Source: Heliocidaris erythrogramma
Taxonomy: Eukaryota; Echinodermata; Echinoidea; Camarodonta; Echinometridae
Length of the DNA: 64,000 nt
Assembly (NCBI GenBank): GCA_025617745.1
Contig: CM046853.1
Span: forward strand, 11,424,974 to 11,488,973
Direction of reading: 5' to 3'
The notes beneath the pieces are model-generated. The model searched no databases, had not been told where the DNA came from, and saw only the letters and a program-made list of their open reading frames with translations. The stretch's first letter is position 1; every line of letters starts with the position of its first letter. Below, one piece after another: positions 37,079-48,346 of the stretch. The position numbers were made by a program, and so were the translations under genes.

Positions 37079-37963
37079 TTATTACACAATTATTTGTATT
37101 CCCTTAAGTGAAGCTGAACTTTCTACTGCTCTTTATAACGCTCTTCTATATCCCCTTATAATACCGGTAGGTGTTAATTTAAAAAAAAAAAAAAAAAGAG
37201 GAAATTTTGATCAATAATAACTTGAAGTTCAATGCGTATTATGCATAATTATGCATATTGTTTATTTGATGAGTGTAGATTTTATTTTGAAAATTTATAT
37301 TATTTCTATAAAGAATTACAAACTGTGTTTTGAATTTGTATTCAGATCTGCTGGTATCAGCATTTAGCAATCCGTTCAATAACATAAAGGCATATTCACC
37401 ATGTGATAATAAATTCAACTATATACTAAAGAATACATGTATACTCAAGTGATACATGTATCAAAACAAAATCAGCCAACAGCATCATGAATGATATCAA
37501 CAAGACAAGATGTTGTGGAATGAAAGGTGCAATGTACAATGATTTTATTGTGTTCTAAGTTGATTACTTGTACACACATATTTCATGGTGGGCTTGGTTT
37601 GTCAAATACTGAAAATCCGATAAAAATTCAAACCAATATTGTCTTAGTACTATTCATGAAATGTCATAAAACTCATTTACACTCTTCAATTTTGCCGAGT
37701 GCAAAGTTCAGTTTGGTATTGCATGTAGTAGTAATTTTTGAGCTATAATTGATTGTGTCAAAAGTGTGGGTCTTGTTTTGTTTTTTCTACAGTGGGATAT
37801 CAACATTCATTTACGTTTCATATATATATATACACTATTTTCATTTATATGTCTTTATGTTCATGTATCATGCATGCAAGTTTCTTATTCTCATTTCTTC
37901 AGAGGAGAGAAAATTGAGGAATTATGTCAAACTTTTTTTTTTTAATATTGAAGAAAATTATAA

Positions 37964-38119
37964 CAGTGGAAACTTATGATAATACCTTGGTACTATGAAA
38001 GTTACCTTTATATACAGGTAAAAACCCCTCAAAGAACATAAAGACCTGGGACCAGCAAAATTACCTTATTATATCAGGAATCTCTTTATATTGGAGCAGA
38101 TTATAACAAGTTTCCACTG
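37964..38119. mobile_element. pogo/Tigger-like MITE, copy 1
   Basis: Terminal inverted repeats CAGTGGAAACTT... and ...AAGTTTCCACTG, TA at the right edge. The interior 'gaccagcaaaattacctt.ttatatcagg' is the reverse of copy 2 at 42308-42473. The termini resemble pogo/Tigger ends (CAGTGGAA-C), a family whose transposase targets TA. Confidence 0.65.
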
Positions 38120-40855
38120 TAGGAGATTTAGCATCTAGTGATAGTGATATTTAGCATCCTATAATACACAAAGTTTTTAGGCAAATCTGTTTATAAATAT
38201 GACAGTGTTATCCTTCAAACAAATCTGACAAAGTCAATTCACTCAAAATAAATTTAGAAATGTATTATCAAATTTGTCAGCATTTTATTATCTAAACACA
38301 ACGCACAATGAACATCACACTTTCATTAGAAGTATGTACATGAACAAGTTATATGCAGGGGCATCACGTTTGCAAATTGAAATCTGATGAATCTTAACTT
38401 TGCTTGTTGTCAACCTTTTCTTAATCATTGTTCTCGACATATGAAAATATTTTGTCCTTATATTGTGCAAATTTGGTCAGACTTCCCCTCTTCAAAATGT
38501 TCCAGCAACACCCCTGAATATATGTCAGTAAACAAATACATCAACAAGTTTGAAAATGGAGGTTTAAACTCAAACAAGGTTACATATAACTTGCTCATAA
38601 ATGCGTGCTGGAAGTCTGGAACTAATTTTATCAAATGTAACTTTGCTTCACATCTCCAAAAATTGTCATAAGAAGCACAGTGCTGTAATAATAAAAATCA
38701 CACAAGGTAATAGCTCGCACAATTCTTCCCCTAACCTACACAGTGTAAAAGGGGCATATAGTATACAAGTTCATAAATAAATACTGGTATATAGAAAACA
38801 ACAAAATAAACATTAACCTTGAATACAAAACCAATTACAAATGGCAAATGTGGAAAATCATATCAACATACATGTACATTTGAAATCTAGAGGGAAAGAG
38901 AAACTTCATCATTACTGGGGGGGGGGGCAGATTTGTCTCATTTCAATAAAATGATCCACTACTAAATACACAGCTCCCTGAATTTTTTTCCTCCTTCTTA
39001 CAAAATGGCTATGTTTTAGACCAATAACAAATTTAGTGTAAATTCTTGGAGGTGACTCTAAAGAGAGGACACAGTATGAGCATTCCTTTCTTCCAGCTGT
39101 TTTGATGAAATGAACCTTAAAATGGAGGTCTGAAGAGTTTATGAACATTTTAACAGATATTTCTATGGTGGAACAATGCCACAAAATATCATATCATGCA
39201 TCATGTTCTTCCAAACAAGTTATGGTAGTTTTCTTAAAAATATCATTGGCTTATATTAGATTCTTTTTTTCTCTCTAGAACTGTTACATATCAGATTCTT
39301 CAGATCAGCTCAAAACATTTTCTAATCTATCAATCTTGCATTCATAAACAAATGAAAAGTTGGGGTAATTGCATGATTAATCATGATACTGTAGACAAAG
39401 AAGGAAAAATGATCTACATTGAATGGTGGTATTGTGGATTGTAGATACAAGTACAGTAGTCTAAAATCAATTCATCTTACAAATTATTAAATGCAATAAT
39501 TTCCAGTTGAAATAGACTAAGTAGAAATACATGTTGCTTAGAAACACAGAGAGCAATACACTGTTTTGGATAATTCATGAACCATTTACCGTAACATAAG
39601 TTATGACTGGCAGTGGAAAGTTTTCACATGATTTCACATGACAGTGGCATACACTTTCCAGAAGCCCCCTCTTTGGTTATTTCAATACACTAGTATGAGT
39701 AGACCCCGTGCAAGGTTAGGGTATGGTCTGCACATCTTAATTGGCAAAGGCACGTACTATTGTAATGTGCAAGACCACTGGCCATTTTATGTCAATCATT
39801 TGCACCTGTAATATATCATGTTTCCATAAAACGTCATATTCTTAATGAAGAATGATGGTTAGTTTTTATGATGGCTTGCACATTTTGTTACCGTAATATT
39901 GGGTTTCCATAACTATTTAGCAATCATAATTTTTTCCCCTTAAATTTCCACACTGCAATACATTAGAACAAAACAGTTTATAACAAATGCAACAACGGAA
40001 AAATTAAATGTCAGCTGAAACAGTTTACAGTTTTCAAAAGAAAATTACTGTAGTTGATCATTAGCAGCAAAGTAACTAGATTACAGACAACCAATGCCTC
40101 TGAACTCGTAAACAAAACAAATGAAAATGTAAAACAAAATACATATAGTAATGACAAATTATCAGGTTTCGTGTAATGAGCACTGTAATGAGCACTGTAA
40201 TGACACATTCATGGCTAGAACAACAGGTTGTTAGCTAAAGTTATAAGTTGGGTACATAGTATGCACATTTCATCTAAGAAGTAATTTGAATGTTGTCTAA
40301 ACCCATGTAATAATGTACACTTTTGTTCCCTTCATAAATATGAAAATTTGTAACCTTTGTAACCTTTCTTGCACCAATTTAATGGCTTCAAACAAAATGG
40401 TATTCAATAGTATTGTATCTACAAAGTGCACCAGAACTGAAAAGGACAGCATGATGGAACAAGCCAATTCTTAATTCACATAGGATGATGACCAATGATG
40501 AGGTATCATTTTCTCAGGCAGTATTGAATGCACTTATAAACTACAGCAGCTGATGACCTGATGAAAATATTCAAACGATTCAAAACAAATTTGTTCACAA
40601 AGTTCTTTCCTCTTCATTGTTGATATTCATTTAGTTAAGACAAGTCCAATATCAATTTTCTGCTGAGATCTAAAACAAGACGTTGTAAATTCTTCTTTTC
40701 CTCAGCATATCATTAAGACCTTGTATTGAAAAGATACAACAGAAGTTTTAGAGCTGTAGCCTTTAGTTCCATGTGTATAATTAAGAGAGTTCTTACATTT
40801 TCATATAATACTGTGAAATAGAGGTTCTCTACAAAGGGAAAGTGGAAAACAAAAG
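38120..40855. other. Intergenic stretch without recognised gene
   Basis: AT-rich, with a 10-G run near 38921 and no coding similarity on either strand. Part may be 3' UTR of the CHTOP gene, which ends at 41428 on the minus strand. Confidence 0.4.
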
Positions 40856-41168
40856 GCCCGAATTCACAAAGGTGGTAATAGATTTGTACCATCGTTTATG
40901 CAAATGTTGTGGTATAAGTGTGCTTGATTTCGTGCGTACACTTAGAAAGATCCAATAATGAACGCGAATGATTAGCAAAGTGCACAATTTTTACGCTAGT
41001 TGCCTGCCATGGTTTAGACCATGGTTTACGTAAATTTACGCACTTTGCTTATCACGCGAGTTCACTATTGGATCTTTCTTAGTGTACGCGCGAAATCAAG
41101 CGCACTTATACCACAAAATCTGCATAAACCATGGTACAAATCTATAACCACCTTTGTGAATTCGGGCC
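40856..41168. mobile_element. Foldback MITE, GGCCCGAATTCACAAAGGTGG termini
   Basis: About 150-bp arms: GGCCCGAATTCACAAAGGTG...CCATGGTTTA and its inverse, closing at CACCTTTGTGAATTCGGGCC. AAAA lies outside both ends. The GGCCC start and short A-rich duplication resemble PIF/Harbinger-type MITEs. It sits in the 3' region of CHTOP. Confidence 0.8.
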
Positions 41169-41427
41169 AAAAGTTTGATTAGCATTAAATCATACATACA
41201 TTTTTAAAAAACCTTGCATGTTCATGTCACATAATTTTACAAGAGGTATCAACAGAGTATTTGTTTTTTTTCTTCCCTCAATCAATGATATAAAAATCTA
41301 TATACAGGATTTCTTCTGTTGAACTTGTAATAAAACTTCTGGATTTTCTTTTTAATCTGTCATCTAGGAACTATTTCAATGGAGTACATTATATCAAGGC
41401 AAAAGCAATGCAGCGGGGGCTTGGATA

Positions 41428-44400
41428 TTAAACACCTGAATCGGCCATGTAGGCATCTAGCTCAGCATCGAGACTGTGTTTGGTTTTGGACATGTATGCA
41501 TCCAGTTGATTGTCAAGCTGTTCTCTGGTCATCTGGGGGTTAGGAGCACCGGCACCACGCCCCCTCTGGGCTCCCCTACCACCACGTGCCCTCATGCCAC
41601 GCCCTCTTGCTTGGCGACCTCTTCCTGCCATGGCTCCTCGTCCTCCTCGTCCTCTCATGGCTCCTACAATGGAGTCATTGACAAAACGAACATTATTATC
41701 ATCAGCTATTAAAACTAATACTGAGAATACATCAGTGACAAAAAGTCTAGATACAGTAAAATGAAACACGATATTGTACATACAGTTAAAATTAACCTAA
41801 TCGTATCCTTTAATCATGTTCCCATGTATATTGTGAATGTTGAATTTTAATTATCTCTCTGTTGGCTTTTAACCAATCCCTATGCATAAAATAATACTCA
41901 AAGGTAAGAAGATAAATCTGCTAAATTTTTTAGAGGAATTTATCATTTGCACTATTTTCTTTCAAGGATTTGGAATGTAAATACATTTAAATGAATTTAC
42001 GGTAGCTTGCAGGGCCCTCAGGGAGAAAGTATATAATACTGATAAGGCTACCCTGGGTACACAAGACATATTAATATCATCATTATTATATAGCTTAGTA
42101 TCTAACATTGCATGACGCACCAAAGAGAAGATAATCTCTAAAAATTATCAAATTTTTACAAGTTAACCCTTAATCTGCCCCATGTATACATACCTCACCC
42201 AGTGCCACAGTGCTAATCCCTATTGTGCCAACCACTAAAAATCCCTGTGATGGGGTTTAATGGGGTTTAATTTCCGGGCGCTCCAGCATGAACAAACAAT
42301 GTGCCTACAGCGGAAACTCACTACAATGAGCTCCGATATAACAAGATTCCTGATACAACATGGTAATTTTGCTGGTCCCATGACTATGTTCTTTTGTTTT
42401 TTTTAAGGAGATTTCTTATATAACAAGGTAGTTTTCATGGTCCCAAGTTCCTCGTTATAGTGAGTTTCCACTGTATATACATATATGTGGCACAAATAAT
42501 TTCTTGGTACTACAAGATTTCAATATGGCACGAAAAAGAGACATGATAACGAAGCTTTTCGACCTGCACTCATCAGGATATCACGCAGGTATATAACAAA
42601 TTACTTGAAATCTATATGAACTCGGACGCAACCGTCATATGATCCTATCCTATTGTTCTGACATTACGGCGCCCGGGTTGCGTCCGGGTTCATCGAGTAT
42701 AATATAGTTGATTTCAATTAATTTGTTATATACCTGCGTGATAACCTGATGCGTGCAGGTCGAAAAGCTTCGTTATCATGTCTCTTTTTTGTGCCATATA
42801 TGTGGCACCGCTACGGAAGCTAGTGCACAAGCCTTTGGCACTCCATCATGCGCTACTACACATGTACGAAGCAGCTCTATGCAGATCAGTGTACAATGTT
42901 TTTTAGCAGCTTATAGGTTACAGAACTTGATTCCATACCTCGCTGCATTCCACTACTCGCCATGCCTCTGCCTGCTCCACGGTTCATCCCTCTGCCTGCT
43001 CCTCGGTTCATCCCTCTGCCTGCTCCTCGGTTCATCCCTCCGCCTCGTCCACCTGGTGCTGCCATCGCTCCTCCTCTTCCACGGACCATATATCTACCCC
43101 TCATGCCCCTCTGTCCTTGCCTTGCCATCATCCCTCTTCCCATAGGTCTTCTTAACCCTTGTCTCTGCCCCATCATGCCCCTATTCATCATCATACCCCT
43201 TCCTCGCCCCCTCCCTCTAACCATACCCACACCCCTGTTTGCCATACCCATTTGAGCATTTCTTTGCATCATGCCCCTAGGAGCTCCTCTACCCCTAAGA
43301 GCCCCCCTACCCCTCATACCCGCACCCCTTCCCCGTACGTTGCCTAAGCGTTGCTGTATGCTCTGTCCTGCAGGGGTGGTACCCAGTCTGGCTTGCACAC
43401 TCTGCTTCGGCATCTGTTGCTGTAGCTATACAAAAAAAGGTGCAGAAAAATTAAATATAAACAATTGGATGAAAATTTTGACCTGTGCCAACACTAGGCT
43501 TAGTAATCAGATGCTGCAATAGGCCTAACAATTTTGTTACTTGTTGAAAAGAAGTAGAACAATTTCCCCCTACTACTCCTACAGATGATGTATAACCATT
43601 TCCTACAGATAATGTATAACCATAACTGACGGAGATAAAAAATATACCCCAATGAGCTAAGTGAATCCTAACGCTTCCTTGCCTTGGCACAAGTAGAATT
43701 TATTGTACAAGGACTCAATTTTTTCCTGCAAAACATCACTCCTTATAGTTCAATATTCTTCATGTAAACAATAACACAACAGTACAGGCTTAAAAAAAAG
43801 ACTAATAATGCCTTTTAATGTTGACTGCAAAGAATTGTTTTTGTGTATATCTTCTTTTCCATGCCACTTTGCATCAGGTTAGATCAATAGAGGGTTCCAT
43901 GGCTGGAGGACGTAACAATAAAAAGCTGTGCACTAGACCCTGACAACAATGGCTTTTCACAGTCTGATGCACAGATGCTGTGAAAACACTTTATAACTAT
44001 GCAAGAGAAATAAAATAGTGCCTCTTTCTGCATATCATTATCTCTATGCATTAACAAAATCTCATCCACTATTAAAAACTGTATACATACCTGATTTTGT
44101 TGAGGTGCTTGCATGCCTAAAGCAGCCCTTACAGATGGTCTATTTTGCATCTGTTGAGCAAGTCGACGGTTGGCTTGGGAAACTTGAGTATCTTGCCGTG
44201 TTGCAGTTTTCCTTGCTGTAGGAGATGTCGGTGCTGCCTTGATCATCTTTGTAAACCTGTGTCCCGTATCGTTGTCGATTCGGATGAAGGGGGGATTGGT
44301 GGGAAATTGAATGACAGCTATATCATCACATGTATCATTACATGTATGATGAAACAGCTCATGTGCAGTGGTCAATATGAATGATTGATTTCTTCACTTG

Positions 44401-46279
44401 TGCAAGTCAAGCTATATATAATATATATGAACTCTATCATGCAATAATTGCACACATGCATTGTCTTGCCCAATGTGTGATCAGCCTTTTAATTCCACAA
44501 ACATCTGGTTTTCATCTTTTTTCTCTCTTTAATCAAAAATTTATTTTCTTTCTTGGAATGAAATAATCCTTTTGATCTCAGATGCAATATACTCGACAGC
44601 CCTGCAAGAATAAGGGATGTATCAAGTCGCAAATCTTGCTTACATGTAGTTTGAGAGCAAGATAAATTTAGACAAGCAAGGCCTCTTTATTGATAAAAAG
44701 TGATAATGAATTACACAAATCACCAGTTTTTTAGTATGTATTCAAATATCTCTTTATGCTTATAAATTTTTGATACTGGAGGACATATGCTGAGGTTGGA
44801 GACACTTGAATTCTGCTTACATTTGTAATTATTAATAGAAACTTGCTCAAAGGATAATGATCTAAATCACCAGTTTTACTGGAATGTACTCAAATATCAC
44901 TTTATTTTCATTTGAGGACATATGCAGAAGGTTTACAGCACTTGACTTTTGCCCAGTTCTTTAATAGAAGTACTACAAAATAAATCACCATTTTTTTTCC
45001 TGGTATGTAAATTAAACTTTTTTTTTCAGCATTGGAGGGCATTATTATGTCAAACTTGATCACATTTGACCTTTGCATAATTATGAGGAGATATCTGCAC
45101 ACACAAGTGATATTGAATCACATCACACAGTTTCACTGGTATGTATTCAAAATATCACTTGCCCTCACTTGTTTCTTGTTGGAAGCCTGACGTTGATCAC
45201 ACTTAATTTTAGCACAAATTTGAAATGTTACTGAATCACATCTTTAACATATTACTTGCTCTAACTTGTTAAATCATTGGGCATAAACTGAGGCTGATCA
45301 CACTTAAATTCTGCATTAATCACTTAAAGAAAGCTGCACATATAGTGATAATGAATCACATCACCAGTAACACTGGTATGTATTCAAAATATCACTTGAT
45401 GTCATGTACAATGTGCAGGGTTTTCGTGTATTAGCCGACTTTGCACAAGTGCTTCAATGACATGCACATGTATGGATGTACAAGTAATTTTGAATCACAT
45501 CGTACAGTAACACTGACATGTATTCAAAACAATGGTCTGAACCATTTGCCACTCTTCAACATATCATTTTACATCATAAATGTATCTCACTTGTTCAGAG
45601 GAGAAAAAAAGGATACTGTGAACTACATCGGTCAGTTTTGCTGCCATGTATTCACAATATCATGGGCTTCAAAAGCCCAAAGAATGATAGAATTCATCAT
45701 GTTCTGATTCACACTGCCTGATGATATTTCTATAATTTTATTTTTCCATCAATCCAGAATAGAATTTAGATGAGTGTGCCCCATCACCCACTCTCCATTC
45801 AGAAGATGGGCCCTTTTCATGACATCCAGGTAACCTTTAATATCTTGCATTGTTGAAAATGAAAAGGCAGGTGTGGAATTGGTGTGTTGCTTTGATGGAA
45901 AGCACAATATTCTGTGGTAAAGAAACTTCTGCCCATGTCAGGACTTTTATTTCAATGCAAATTTTAATGCATTTAAACTGTTCTTTTTAGTGCTTCCATT
46001 TCAAATTGTTTCATCATATAGGCCTCCAGGTTACAAAAGTATAATTCTACAACAAATTTTGCATGTTCATCCACCTGGGGTAATGCATTTCTTCTGTCAC
46101 TTCTGTTTCTTTACCACTTCTATCATTCTTTATATTATGTATATCTTGTATACATAAGTGGCATTTTCTCAACAATTACTTGCTTTCTCCAGCAAGTTTG
46201 TTTCTCCTCACCGATCATTTAGAGTAAGTTTGGTTGTGCTTTTGAGCACTATTTTTGGGGGTGGCTGCACGGTACTCAT
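41428..46279 (-). CDS. CHTOP: CHTOP, chromatin target of PRMT1 / TREX-associated RGG protein
   Basis: Nuclear RNA-binding protein of the TREX export pathway and PRMT1 target. Coding exons in order: 46279-46212, 44256-44091, 43425-42939, 41663-41428 (TAA), 318 residues. Phases match and borders are GT-AG. N terminus [18 protein letters not shown], then [27 protein letters not shown] and QARLG as in vertebrate CHTOP. A long GR-rich centre follows (about residues 90-255), with three tandem MNRGAGRG units. The C terminus [20 protein letters not shown] is the conserved TREX-interacting tail. It is longer than human CHTOP (about 248 residues) because the RG region is expanded. The exon 46337-46212 also carries about 58 bp of 5' UTR behind an AG acceptor, so at least one upstream noncoding exon exists. 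Confidence 0.93.
42308..42473. mobile_element. pogo/Tigger-like MITE, copy 2, in CHTOP intron
   Basis: TA-CAGCGGAAACTCAC ... GTGAGTTTCCACTG-TA, 166 bp. The TA duplications are intact, and the interior contains 'gatataacaagattcctgat' and 'gctggtccca' shared with copy 1. Confidence 0.75.
42526..42796. mobile_element. Foldback MITE, TGGCACGAAAAAGAGACATG termini, copy 2
   Basis: Same arms and GGGTTGCGTCCGGGTTCATC core as copy 1 at 18421. CATATATGTGGCAC occurs on both outer sides (42480-42493 and 42795-42808), which may be a 14-bp duplication that includes adjoining repeat sequence. It lies in the last CHTOP intron. Confidence 0.75.
44690..45670. repeat. Degenerate tandem repeat in CHTOP intron 1
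   Basis: The phrase 'agtgataatgaatcacatcaccagt...actggtatgtattcaaaatatcactt' recurs at about 44700, 44855, 44975, 45105, 45340, 45480 and 45610, with increasing divergence and uneven spacing of roughly 115-235 bp. No coding or RNA feature is evident. Confidence 0.6.
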
Positions 46280-46899
46280 TGTGGACGTTGATTTCTACTG
46301 TCTTGACTTGATATCCTGTTGATCTCTGTTTATACTCCTGATAAAAAAGAAGGGGAAAAAGGGAGAGAAATAATTGCAGATTAAATTAACGCACAGAATA
46401 CAACATGTACACTTACAACATACAGACAAGCAAAAATATATATTTCTCAAAGGAATCAAAGCCAAGAGCTAAAACATTTTAAAAGCACACCAGCTTTTTA
46501 CATTATTTCTACACATGCCCTTGTCTGCCAACTTGTACGTGAACAAATGAGACAAATGTTGTTGACAACTTGACATTGTTATTGAAGCAGCACTCACATT
46601 GCAAAAGTTATTGAATTGGAGATGGAACCATGGCTCTTGGATGATAAATAAAAAACCTCAACTTCCATAAGAATTTTCAGTTCAAAGTTTTGTAAAGCTA
46701 ACCACTGTCAATAAATTTTTCTGATAAAATGTATTTCTGCTGGCCGAGAGTGTACTGGTCAGTCTTTTCTCTGTATCTAGGAGTAAAGACTTAAATCTAG
46801 AGCTTCTGCACTTGTATCTCGGTATTCAAGCCTAAGGCAGCTCAAGGAGAGTCAAATGTCAGAACATCCATAAGCTTGATTACCAAGACAGTCAGGCTA

Positions 46900-47130
46900 C
46901 CTGGTAGCTAGCTACATGTAGCTGCTACCATAGAAATAGGGTTAAGAACAAAATTTGACACATGCATCGACATCGATTAAAAAATGAACGTTATTGACAT
47001 TCGTCCGTAATCATTTTCTCAGCAGTTCAGATTCAGAATATGTAAAACCTCTGCAGTTTGCGAGACGAGATAGTACAGCTACTGTGGGCAGACATGGCAG
47101 ACGACGCAATAAATCATCGTTTTTTGGTAA
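46900..47130. promoter_or_regulatory. Probable CHTOP upstream region and divergent start
   Basis: CHTOP needs an upstream noncoding exon, and this segment is the likeliest place for it. On the + strand, ATGGCAGACGACGCAATAAA (47094) opens an 11-codon exon (MADDAINHRFL) ending exactly at a consensus donor G|GTAAGT (47126/47127). That suggests a divergent gene whose later exons I could not find. Confidence 0.35.
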
Positions 47131-48130
47131 GTTGTAAGTTAGTTAACTAAATTTAAGTTAGGGAGCGCAATAAAGTAATAGTTTAAGCTTGATTTGGTAC
47201 TATAATTACTTCAACAAAGGATGTAATTTAATCAAAAAGCATGTAGTCGCAATTTTGTAGTCGCGGTTCGCAACTTTTGAATGGCCAGCTTGTAGTTGTA
47301 TAGACCAAAAGCTTCAGTCTCTCTGTATCGTCGGTTGTTCCGCTGAGACTACGTCTGGCTCCACTGGACCTCCGGACAGAGAGACTGAATGCTCACATAT
47401 CGCGTAGTGTGTGGACGGTCATATCCGGAACCGAAAGCGGTTCTCGGGAAAGATCGCCATTTTATTATTTGTCTGTGTGTTTGTGTGTGTAGCATTGCTG
47501 CATTCAGTGGCGTACCCGTAGTGCAGTGCAGTATAGTACCGTAACGTATAACCGGAACGTACGTAGCGAACATGGTAGCGAACTCGTAGAGTCGTAGCCT
47601 GCTGCTCGGACGGTAAGTCCTAATTCTACTTCTAATTATTACCTTATCTACTTTTTTTTTAAACGTTTAAATATATATATCCCAAGTTAAATATGGTCTA
47701 GACCTTTCTAAGTTAAGTAAATACCTCTACTATCTAGATCTTTTTCTAAAAATAGTGAAAAACTATTCCGACCTAAGCATCAGTCGGCTGTTCACACACC
47801 TTGAATGTTGGTGATATACGGGTGTACCGTCTGTCTATGGGGAAGGTTGAGAAATGTCAGAAATATTAAAGATTTCCCCATAACAGACGGTTATTTCTGT
47901 CTAGTAGTTGTACAGCGCTGTCTATACTGTGTATAGTTAATTTTGCACATGATGTGTGTGCTGGAAAGGAGCAAGATCGCCGGCCAAAACAGCCCCAAAA
48001 TTTCACTTGATCAAGATTTTTACCTCTTCAAGTTCAGCTTCACGTTAGAGGTCGTGACCACCGCAAAAATTGACAAAGCCCCACATACATGTAGTCTAGT
48101 ATTAGTGATGGTTCCGTGACGCGAGTGCGC
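47131..48130. other. Intergenic, moderately CpG-containing
   Basis: Contains a 14-bp stem TTCAGTCTCTCTGT/ACAGAGAGACTGAA (47309-47390), a donor-like ACG|GTAAGTCC at 47611 and a hairpin at 47837-47896. No protein family recognised. Confidence 0.35.
47837..47896. repeat. Short hairpin, ACCGTCTGTCTATGGGGAA stem
   Basis: ACCGTCTGTCTATGGGGAA pairs with TTCCCCATAACAGACGGT across a loop of about 25 nt. Could be a small foldback element or a structured RNA. No further evidence. Confidence 0.4.
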
Positions 48131-48141
48131 TATGGCTACGA

Positions 48142-48206
48142 CCAAAACGTCCCCGGGTAGCGTACCAAAACGTCCCCGTGTAGCGTACCAAAACGTCCCC
48201 GCCCTT
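48142..48206. repeat. Minisatellite CCAAAACGTCCCCG, left array
   Basis: Three copies at about 21-24-bp spacing. The same motif occurs in reverse (CGGGGACGTTTTG) as a longer array at 52188-52335, so the two arrays face each other across 4 kb. Confidence 0.8.
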
Positions 48207-48346
48207 TTCCCCCCCTCTGCCTCTGGCTCAATTTTTGCGTTATTCGCTCTTTCTATCGTCAGTTGGTAGACTGCTTACTCTTATTTTTTTTTCTTCTGCA
48301 AAGTATAACTATACTAGATGAATATTCGACCGCGCGCGGTCGGAAT

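Noticed and set aside
41476..41764. + strand frames of 78-84 codons opposite the last CHTOP exon
   Set aside because: Antisense shadows of the RGG-coding sequence, with no independent support.
42962..43347. Proline-rich + strand open frames opposite CHTOP exon 3
   Set aside because: They are the antisense reading of the GR-rich CHTOP exon; codon pattern and homology belong to the minus strand.
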